A stretch of DNA of 25,314 nt. It comes from Paulinella micropora. Its lineage: Eukaryota; Cercozoa; Imbricatea; Euglyphida. The stretch is taken from contig BJOX01000004.1 of NCBI GenBank assembly GCA_009731375.1, forward strand, positions 220,948 through 246,261, written 5' to 3'. The translations under genes were made by a program, and so were the position numbers. Positions 19,370-25,314 of the stretch are shown here, in pieces (position 1 is the stretch's first letter; every line of letters starts with the position of its first letter). Under the pieces are notes generated by a model. That model did no database searches. It was not told the origin of the DNA and was given only the letters and a program-made list of their open reading frames with translations.

Positions 19370-20199
19370 CAAAGAAACTATTTTTCTTTATGCGTCTCAA
19401 ATAAACTGATTGATTGCCCACGGCGTATCATGATTTGATCATGCATCATCAGTTATCAATATGAATATTAAAAAGACTCAGTGATATAACTTGGCATTCG
19501 ATCGCAACATACGAGTGCGAAAGGTCGATCGACGATGATACTACACCGTATACGGGGATCGCTAGTGTATTGAGCGATGGTGTTCCCGGGTATGACCCTT
19601 TCCAAGTCCTGGGATGATGTTCTCGAAAATGAAATGTTCTCTGAAACTTTCATTAAATTATTTTTTACGATAGATTATATACTGTCGTACCTGAGCACGG
19701 TCAATCTCTACTTGTGTCGGTATATCGCAGGGTCGGGTACATACACCTCGACTTCGGATATAGCTATTAGGACTGGCCCCCTAATACTATATCATAGGAT
19801 ATCCGCCTTATACAAGGGTATGTCATTAAAAAAGACAATGTACTTACGATCTCCCTGTGAATAATAATAATAATAATGATAATGATAAGAAGAAGAAGGA
19901 GATCAAAGGGGGAATCGTACTACAGCACCACGTTGCTTGTATTTTTTTATTAATTGTACGTTTGTTCTTGACATACTGCCGAAAAAAAAAAAAAAAAAAA
20001 AGAAATTGAGGGGAAGGAGTTCAAAATTTACAAGAAAGGCTAGAGAATCCGCTTTGACGTGCCGTATGAGGATATATTTATCGTCTTTTAGCGTCTATCC
20101 GTGGGTCGATGCGCTGTGTGGCATGACTCCATAGCGCATACTATTTGCAGAAAGAAATCAGAAGGTGTATGACGAAAATGCTATTTCCGTCATAAAATC
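19370..20199 (+). other. 3' untranslated region of copy B
   Basis: About 830 bases between the pol stop and the polypurine tract. AATAAA occurs at 19400-19405. It holds an (ATA)n/(AAG)n tract at 19859-19900 shared with copy A, an A-run near 19981-20001, and a TGACG/CGTCA hairpin at 20168-20194. A 95-codon frame at 19577-19864 has no recognisable motif and is not called as a gene. Confidence 0.7.
20168..20194 (+). promoter_or_regulatory. TATGACG/CGTCATA hairpin upstream of the polypurine tract
   Basis: Stem of seven perfect pairs, one mismatch, then AAAT/ATTT, around a 3-base loop. The arms carry TGACG and CGTCA, which are half-sites of the bZIP/CRE type. Function unknown. Confidence 0.35.
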
Positions 20200-20208
20200 G
20201 GGAGGGGG
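20200..20208 (+). promoter_or_regulatory. Polypurine tract
   Basis: GGGAGGGGG, three bases before the TGTA start of the 3' LTR. This is where the plus-strand primer of LTR retroelements is expected. Confidence 0.7.
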
Positions 20209-20211
20209 TAC

Positions 20212-20448
20212 TGTAGGCATCACCCCCCGGATAGCCGGTAAAAAATACCTTTTCCTGGTGACAGGTGCACCAGCTTGTTTTTCAGTATTATTTGTCCGGA
20301 TTGGACCTGATGCCATTTTATTCCTGGTCTGTTGCCGTTTTCCTTTTTGGCTTCACTGAGCTAATATAACGAGACATCATTCTCATTCTTGAGGACTGTG
20401 TTTGGTTGTATTACCGACTTTTTACGAGCTATCGTTGGGGGCATTACA
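20212..20448 (+). repeat. 3' LTR of copy B
   Basis: 237 bases beginning TGTA and ending TACA, preceded by a purine tract. Positions 20227-20448 match the 5' LTR with a single T/C difference. Homology stops exactly at the CA terminus, which fixes the right edge. Short for a 10.6-kb element. Confidence 0.9.
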
Positions 20449-20780
20449 GAAAAGAGATCAACAAAGGAACAAGAAGCAGCCTGAGGGGCCATAAAGAGAC
20501 CAGCAGAGCAGCAAGAGGAGAAAGAGCTGCAACAAGAATTCACCACTTGAACGTTATGGCAGCAATATGGCCAGCAAAATCAAGAGCCTCAGCGCATTCC
20601 GAGCCTTTACTTGGATGTCAAAGTTGTCAATCAAAGTCATCAATATAATTTAATTCTGATGATTATTATTTGATGATACAACTTCGATGTTTCAAAGTCT
20701 ATTTGCTTCTATGCCCAAATAAATTAAGAGTTCCAGTCAAAGCAGAAGTCTGTTCTTGAGTGGAACAAGGGTGGTGGTGG
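20449..20780. other. Flanking non-coding sequence
   Basis: Unique-looking sequence to the right of the 3' LTR. No gene, RNA or clear repeat is visible. Short open frames here lack motifs. Confidence 0.5.
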
Positions 20781-21271
20781 TATTACTGTGGACATTCAAG
20801 TGGCAAACTATCCAACTTTGATCTCATCGTTCTCCATCAATCGAAGTGATACGACTGTGCTGAAGCCAGCATTTGAAAGCTTAGGACACGAGCTTTCCAA
20901 CGGCGTGCGCTACATTTCCGTATCTCAAATATTGATTGAGAAAGATGAGGTCAAAGTTTGAATGTGTTGCCACTTGAATGTCCACAGTATTAGTGATTTC
21001 AGCAAGGACAAAAACATGTTGCCTTGTGTAGGAGAAAAAGGAGAAGTTGATTGATGAATGAGAAGTTCCTTGTCCTTAACCACAGTGAGCGATGATTTCA
21101 AACTCTTCGTTCTAAGGCTGTTCTGATCTTGAGGGCGTGTGTAGGCTCGTTTGAAAGCTCTCATCAAGAGCTTTCTAATGAGCCATAACACAGGCTGTAG
21201 ATGCAAACATTGACTGAGCTCGAAGCGCTTGAAGTCATTGTTCGTTGTGCTTAAGAAATAGGAACTTCTCA
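20781..21271. repeat. Nested inverted-repeat (foldback-like) segment
   Basis: Imperfect arms at 20781-20842 and 20934-20992 enclose a GAAAGCT/AGCTTTC hairpin (20875-20897). A second hairpin, GAAAGCTCT/AGAGCTTTC with a 5-base loop, is at 21153-21175, inside a 12-bp inverted pair (21059-21070 and 21260-21271). It may be a degenerate foldback element. It carries no transposase, and its ends are not defined. Confidence 0.5.
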
Positions 21272-21329
21272 TGACAAGAGAGGGTGGCATGGATACCGTT
21301 AGCTGGACTGAATGGCCACAAACGCACCT

Positions 21330-21517
21330 GCACACACGTACGTATGTATTGTATGTAATGCATGCATGCATGATATATGTATGAATGAACGAATGTAGGT
21401 ATGCAGGTATGTATGCATGCTGTATGTATGTATGTATGTATGTATGTTTATGTATGTATGTATGTATGTATGTACGTATGTATGCATGTATGTATGTGTA
21501 TGTGCGTTTGTTATGAC
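21330..21517. repeat. (GTAT)n microsatellite
   Basis: TATG/GTAT tetranucleotides with CATG-rich interruptions at 21360-21420. Lies downstream of, or in a terminal intron of, the minus-strand FtsH-like gene. Confidence 0.9.
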
Positions 21518-21542
21518 CTTTGGAGCTGGACGGTGCTTTTGC
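21518..21542 (-). CDS. Tentative further exon of the FtsH-like gene
   Basis: A 25-base non-repetitive island in microsatellite. On the minus strand it follows ...GAACAG and precedes GTCATA. Together with the preceding 38-base exon it adds up to whole codons and gives a basic, proline-containing tail. AG|G at the acceptor matches the other exons. The C-terminus of FtsH proteins is variable, so homology cannot confirm it, and the donor is weak. Confidence 0.3.
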
Positions 21543-21674
21543 CTGTTCTTTACTGTACCTGTACATGTATGTATGTATGTATGTATGTGTATGTATGTTT
21601 GATAGGTAGGTAGGTTAGGTAGGTAGGTAGGTAGGTAGACAGATAGGTAGGTAGGTAGGTACGTAGATAGATAT

Positions 21675-21705
<31 letters not shown>

Positions 21706-21747
21706 TTGTTGTTAAGAGCTGGGAGCTTCTCACTGATGTGCGGATGT

Positions 21748-21782
<35 letters not shown>

Positions 21783-21805
21783 GTGCAGATATGGTGCGTG
21801 CACGC

Positions 21806-21868
<63 letters not shown>

Positions 21869-21882
21869 GAGAGATATGAGAG

Positions 21883-21923
<41 letters not shown>

Positions 21924-22003
21924 GGGAGATGAGAGAGACGAGAGAGATGAGAGAGATGAGAGAGAGAGAGCGAGAGAGAGAGAGAGAGAGAGAGAGCGAT
22001 GAG

Positions 22004-22038
<35 letters not shown>

Positions 22039-22065
22039 GAGAGGGAGGGAGAGAGATGAGAGAGA

Positions 22066-22098
<33 letters not shown>

Positions 22099-22119
22099 TG
22101 TGAGAGAATGAGAGAGAGA

Positions 22120-22166
<47 letters not shown>

Positions 22167-22330
22167 CAGAGAGACATGAGAGAGATGAGAGAGATGAGAG
22201 AGAGAGAGAGAGAGAGAGAAAGGAGGGAGGGAGAGAGAGAGAGAGAGATAGAGAGAGAGAGATAGATAGATAGATAGATAGATAGATTGATAGACATATA
22301 GACAGATAGATAGATAGATAGATAGATAGT

Positions 22331-22369
<39 letters not shown>

Positions 22370-22373
22370 TTAC
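21543..22373. repeat. Microsatellite block: GTAT, GGTA, GATA, GT, GA, GATA
   Basis: In order: (ATGT)n 21563-21600, (GGTA)n 21601-21663, (GATA)n 21664-21709 and 21748-21782, (GT)n 21809-21838, an interrupted (GA)n purine tract 21839-22256, then (GATA)n 22257-22370. Probably an intron of the minus-strand gene, where the GA tract reads as polypyrimidine. Ser/Leu and Arg/Glu dipeptide frames here are repeat products. Confidence 0.9.
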
Positions 22374-22411
22374 TTGATCACTTCACTGATCTCCTCCATC
22401 GTCAGCGTTTC
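22374..22411 (-). CDS. FtsH-like gene exon ([13 protein letters not shown])
   Basis: 38-base island between microsatellites. On the minus strand: acceptor ...GAAG|G (AG at 22413-22412) and donor GTAACT (22373 downward). It encodes a stretch continuing the preceding exon's LLEK into [12 protein letters not shown], the hallmark end of the FtsH-family C-terminal helical region, where a Glu-Thr-Leu is followed by an E-E-I turn. Ends two bases into a Lys codon. Confidence 0.8.
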
Positions 22412-22652
22412 CTTCACACACATACATTATATACAATACATACATACATACATACATACATACACGCATATATGCATGCATCATGCATGCAGCTATATGC
22501 ATGCAGCTATATGCATGCATACATGCATGCATACATACATACATACATGGGGGGGGGGCGGGTACAAGCGTACACTTAATTGTGTGTGTACATGGATTGC
22601 TGTAGACGCGTGTGTGTGTGTGTGTGTGTGTTTGTGTGTTTGTGTATTTGTT

Positions 22653-22684
<32 letters not shown>

Positions 22685-23190
22685 ATCTAGCCTTTTCCAG
22701 CAGGGCGGTGGCCAAGCTGTGCAGTTCAGTTTGATGTTGCAGCAACACCTACGTATAGATCCAGGTAGGTAGGTAGGTAGGTAGGTAGGTAGGTAGGTAG
22801 GCAGGTACGTAGGTAGGTAGGTAGATGGGTGGGTAGATGGGTAGGTAGGTAGGTAGGTAGGTAGGGAGGTAGGTAGGTAGGTAGGTAGGTCGGTAGGTAG
22901 GTAGGTAGGTAGGTAGGTAGGTAGGTAGGTAGGTAGATGGGTGGGTAGATGGGTAGGTAGGTAGGTAGGTAGGTAGGTAGGTAGGTCCGTCGGTAGGCTG
23001 GTAGGTAGGTAGATAGAAAGACAGGTAGATACGCAGATAGATAGATAGATATGTTTGGTCAATCAGCGTTACATATCCGAGGACAGATAGATAGATAGAT
23101 AGCTATATAGATAAAGAGATAGATAGATAGATAGACAGATAGATAAATAGATAGATAGATAGATAGATAGTTATAGATAGATAGATAGTT

Positions 23191-23230
<40 letters not shown>

Positions 23231-23341
23231 ATAGATGAAGAGATCGAGTGAGTAGCGGGGATGTAGAGATATAGGAGGACAGACAGAGGCCTTGATAGAT
23301 AGATAGGCAGATAGGTAGATAGCTAGATGATGATGACGATT

Positions 23342-23372
<31 letters not shown>

Positions 23373-23550
23373 TGATGATGATGATTTGAAGTTGCAGTTT
23401 ATTACTATGGGCAAAGAGCGATCGTCGATGATATTATCATTCATTTGATAGGATATTGACTAAGAATAAAATTGTGATGAGATAAAGAAGAAGAAGAAGA
23501 AGAAGAAGAAGAAGAAGAAGCAGCAGCAGCAGCAGAAGAAGAAGAAGAAA

Positions 23551-23581
<31 letters not shown>

Positions 23582-24329
23582 AGAAGCAGCAGCAGCAGCA
23601 GCAGCAGAAGAAGAAGAAGAAGAAGAAAAATGTACCTTCTTGGCCCTCTCCGCGGAGGCCTCCATCAGCGCCTTGACATCGTCGTCTATACGAGCCTGAG
23701 AGATCGATGACATACAACAGTATCATACATCATCATCGTCATCATCATCATCGTCATCAGCGCCTTGACATCGTCGTCTATACGAGCCTGAGAGATCGAT
23801 GACGTACAACAATATCATACATCGTCATCGTCATCGTCGTCGTCATCAGCGCCTTGACATCGTCGTCTATACGAGCCTGAGAGATCGATGACATACAACA
23901 ATATCATACATCATCATCGTCATCGTCGTCGTCATCGTCATTAGCGCCTTGACATCGTCGTCTATACGAGCCTGAGAGATCGATGACATACAACAATATC
24001 ATACACCATCATCGTCATCGTCGTCGTCATCGTCATCAGCGCCTTTGACATCGTCGTCTATACGAGCCTGAGAGACTGATGACATACAACAATATCATAC
24101 ATCATCATCGTCATCATCATCATCGTCATCATCATCATCGTCATCGTCATCATCGTCGTCGTCATGGTCATCATGGTCATCATGGTCATCGTCATCATCA
24201 TCGTCATCATCATCATCGTTGTCATCATCATCGTCATCATCATCATCGTTGTCATCATCATCGTCATCATCATCATCATCATCGTCATCGTCATCATCGT
24301 CATCATCATCATCATCGTCATCGTCATCG

Positions 24330-24373
<44 letters not shown>

Positions 24374-24525
24374 GTCGTCGTCGTCGTCATCATCAAAATC
24401 AACAAAGATCGATAGATAAATAGATAGATGGATATAAATTATATAAACATATTATATATATGCAGAGAGAGAGAGAGAGATAGATAGATAGTATATATAT
24501 ATGTATACATATATATATATATTTT

Positions 24526-24556
<31 letters not shown>

Positions 24557-24595
24557 GATGGTTACCTTGATGACGCTGCTGAGTCCTGTCGTGTC
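22374..24595 (-). CDS. ftsH: FtsH/AFG3/YME1-type AAA metalloprotease, C-terminal exons (spliced, partial)
   Basis: Host gene on the minus strand. Exons 24566-24595, 23636-23695, 22692-22748 and 22374-22411 join in frame into about 62 residues with the conserved pattern I-D-x-x-V-x-x-L ... R-A-x-x-x-L-L ... L-H-x-L-A-x-x-L-L-E-x-E-T-L found near the C-terminus of membrane AAA metalloproteases (peptidase family M41). These act as hexamers in mitochondrial, plastid or bacterial membranes and degrade misfolded membrane proteins. Only this helical region is present; the AAA module and the zinc motif HEXXH would lie beyond 25314. Introns are 280-885 bases of microsatellite. Organellar target cannot be judged. 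The family call is strong; the exact paralogue is open. The last coding exon is uncertain. Confidence 0.85.
22412..22691. repeat. Microsatellite intron: CATA, ATGC, G-run, GT
   Basis: Intron of the FtsH-like gene. (CATA)n at 22437-22465, TGCATGCA-rich palindromic stretch 22472-22545, ten consecutive G at 22549-22558, (GT)n with GTTT interruptions 22609-22684. Confidence 0.85.
22692..22748 (-). CDS. FtsH-like gene exon ([19 protein letters not shown])
   Basis: 57 bases, 19 whole codons. Acceptor ...TACGTAG|G just upstream (22750-22749). The donor reads AAG|GC (22691-22690), a GC-AG intron, since no GT gives the same join. The peptide has the L-L ... L-H-x-L-A-x-x-L-L-E-K pattern of the FtsH C-terminal region. 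It joins without missing residues to the exons on either side. Confidence 0.85.
22749..23635. repeat. Microsatellite intron: GTAG, GATA, GAC/GAT, GAA/GCA
   Basis: Intron of the FtsH-like gene. (GGTA)n 22763-23010, (GATA)n 23033-23240 broken by a short unique piece at 23051-23083, (GAT)n/(GAC)n 23326-23384, unique AT-rich 23385-23484, (GAA)n with (GCA)n blocks 23485-23629. No exon is needed here because the flanking peptide segments are contiguous in the family. Confidence 0.9.
23636..23695 (-). CDS. FtsH-like gene exon ([20 protein letters not shown])
   Basis: 60 bases, 20 codons, on the minus strand with acceptor ...CTCTCAG|G (23697-23696) and donor AAG|GTACAT (23635 downward). The peptide is the first conserved helix of the FtsH-family C-terminal region (I-D-D-D-V-K-A-L-M ... 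E-R-A-K-K). Its first 33 bases and the acceptor are repeated four more times in the upstream intron. Confidence 0.88.
23696..24115 (-). repeat. Minisatellite: four duplicated 3' splice site plus exon starts
   Basis: Period 89-95 bases; GCGCCTTGACATC recurs at 23668 (true exon), 23760, 23849, 23944 and 24039. Each unit holds, on the minus strand, the intron end ...CTCTCAG, the first 33 exon bases, and then an ATC/GTC run in place of the exon's end. The farthest copy has an extra T (24044-24046) and an altered acceptor context. No copy has a donor. Confidence 0.9.
24098..24400. repeat. (ATC)n/(GTC)n trinucleotide tract
   Basis: Long CATCATCGTC tract, in the intron between the 30-base and 60-base exons of the FtsH-like gene. 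Poly-His, poly-Ile, poly-Ser and poly-Met/Thr frames are repeat products. Confidence 0.95.
24401..24565. repeat. GATA, TA and GA microsatellites
   Basis: Intron sequence with (GATA)n at 24408-24435 and 24480-24493, (TA)n 24494-24522, and (GA)n 24464-24479 and 24527-24557. Confidence 0.85.
24566..24595 (-). CDS. FtsH-like gene exon ([10 protein letters not shown])
   Basis: 30-base exon on the minus strand with acceptor ...TTATCAG|G and donor AAG|GTAACC. It is in frame with the next exon. The peptide precedes the I-D-x-x-V helix where family members are variable, so homology is weaker than for the other exons. Support comes from splice sites and frame. A 47-base version using the AG at 24612-24613 breaks the frame of the next exon. 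Confidence 0.65.
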
Positions 24596-24958
24596 CTGAT
24601 AATGACAAATGCCTAACGCAACACAACACAACACAATACAATACAATACAATACAATACAAAGTCCTGTCGTGTCCTGATAATGACAAATGCCTCACTAC
24701 AATACAATAAAATACAATACAATACAATACAAAGTGCTGTGTCCTGATAATGGCAAATGCCTAACGCAACACAATACAATACAATACAATACAATACAAT
24801 ACAACACAATACAACACAATACAATACAATACAATACAATACAATACAATACAATACAAAGTGCTGTCGTATCCTGATAATGGCAAATGTCTAACGCAAC
24901 ACAACACAATACAATACAATACAATACAATACAATACAATATAATACAATACAATAAA
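24596..24958 (-). repeat. (ACAAT)n array with duplicated 3' splice site plus exon start
   Basis: Three degenerate copies (near 24662, 24732 and 24859) of the segment spanning the intron end and roughly the first 10-14 bases of the 30-base exon, each followed by (ACAAT)n. Cysteine/Tyr/Leu/Ile-rich frames here are repeat products. Confidence 0.88.
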
Positions 24959-25033
24959 ATATACATACATACATACATACATACATACATACATACACAT
25001 ACCTTCCTACGTACGTACTTACATACGTACATG

Positions 25034-25100
<67 letters not shown>
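24959..25100. repeat. (ACAT)n and (ATCT)n microsatellites
   Basis: (ACAT)n at 24961-24998, a short TACG-rich junction, then (ATCT)n at 25037-25100. Confidence 0.95.
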
Positions 25101-25314
25101 GTCTATTTTAGCGACGGGAAGCACAATCCTGTTCCCTCAGGGTGCCCTTTTTCGCTTGTTGAGCCCGGAATAAAACCCACAGTGCTCTGTCGGTTTATAC
25201 TAGACTGTCGAACAGTCTCGAAACTCCATCTGCTTACTGGGCCCTCTGTAATGGAGGTGGGAGCTCGTTCTGCAAGGGGCGCTTTATGGAACGAGCCCTG
25301 GCCCCGCCTGGTAC
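25101..25314. other. Unidentified unique sequence at right edge
   Basis: Non-repetitive, GC-richer than its surroundings. A minus-strand frame is open from the edge to about 25108 but shows no FtsH or other motif. Hairpins: GACTGT/ACAGTC with a 3-base loop (about 25204-25218) and GCTCGTTC/GAACGAGC (about 25263-25297). It abuts a (GATA)n tail on the minus strand, so a SINE-like element is possible. I see no proof. Confidence 0.4.

Larger units (their letters stand above)
9873..20448 (+). mobile_element. Ty3/gypsy-type LTR retrotransposon, copy B (near full length)
   Basis: About 10.6 kb: 5' LTR (slightly truncated by the gap), 786-base leader, gag, UGA, pol, an ~840-base 3' untranslated region, polypurine tract and 3' LTR. 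Domain order places it with Ty3/gypsy elements. The two LTRs differ at one of 222 aligned positions, implying recent insertion. Pol carries one break (see its entries). A target-site duplication cannot be tested because the left flank is a gap. Confidence 0.95.

Noticed and set aside
19981-20001. A-run as the poly(A) tail of a retroposed transcript
   Set aside because: It lies inside the element, with the 3' region, polypurine tract and LTR following, and no target duplication is visible around it.
20925-21566. 213-codon minus-strand frame
   Set aside because: Part is microsatellite and part runs through the inverted-repeat segment. No recognisable domain, although a terminal exon of the FtsH-like gene from an AG at 21328 cannot be fully excluded.
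21299-22297. Long minus-strand Ser/Leu/Ile/Tyr-rich frame across the microsatellites
   Set aside because: Entirely a translation of GATA, GA, GT and GTAT repeats. Only the short island near 21518-21542 is non-repetitive.
23696-24115. CRISPR-like array from regularly spaced repeats
   Set aside because: The spacing is variable and the 'spacers' are themselves ATC/GTC repeats. The context is eukaryotic and the unit is explained by the exon boundary.

Overview
This is eukaryotic nuclear DNA, probably from a protist or alga. It holds no bacterial-type operon. It contains two near-identical LTR retrotransposons, very long microsatellite tracts, and small exons separated by introns. AG|G acceptors and one GC donor in those exons would suit a dinoflagellate or another alveolate, but the taxon cannot be fixed from the window.

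Layout. Positions 1-257 are a (CTA)n tract that runs into a 337-base gap. Positions 595-9862 are a minus-strand copy (copy A) of a Ty3/gypsy-type element. A 10-base gap follows, and 9873-20448 is a plus-strand copy (copy B), so the two form a huge head-to-head inverted repeat. Each copy encodes a Gag of about 890 residues with a CCCH zinc finger and an RG-rich tail. Gag is followed, in the same frame and separated only by one UGA, by a Pol ordered protease-like, reverse transcriptase, RNase H, integrase, GPY/F, C-terminal extension. Copy A Pol is intact. Copy B Pol has a +1/-1 indel pair that creates a UGA between RNase H and integrase. Copy B is bounded by LTRs of about 237 bp (TGTA...TACA) that differ at one base over 222 aligned, so the insertion is young.

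Positions 20449-21300 are non-coding flank with nested inverted repeats. Positions 21300-25100 look like pure microsatellite, but on the minus strand they contain at least four small exons. Joined in order, these encode the C-terminal helical region of an FtsH/AFG3/YME1-type AAA metalloprotease (M41). The 5' part of that host gene lies beyond the right edge. Two of its introns carry tandem arrays in which the 3' splice site plus the start of the next exon has been duplicated several times. The last ~210 bases are unique sequence that I could not identify.

How the parts relate. Gag is the major product of each element, and Pol is most simply made by UGA readthrough. The elements lie about 1.9 kb beyond the last confident exon of the FtsH-like gene.
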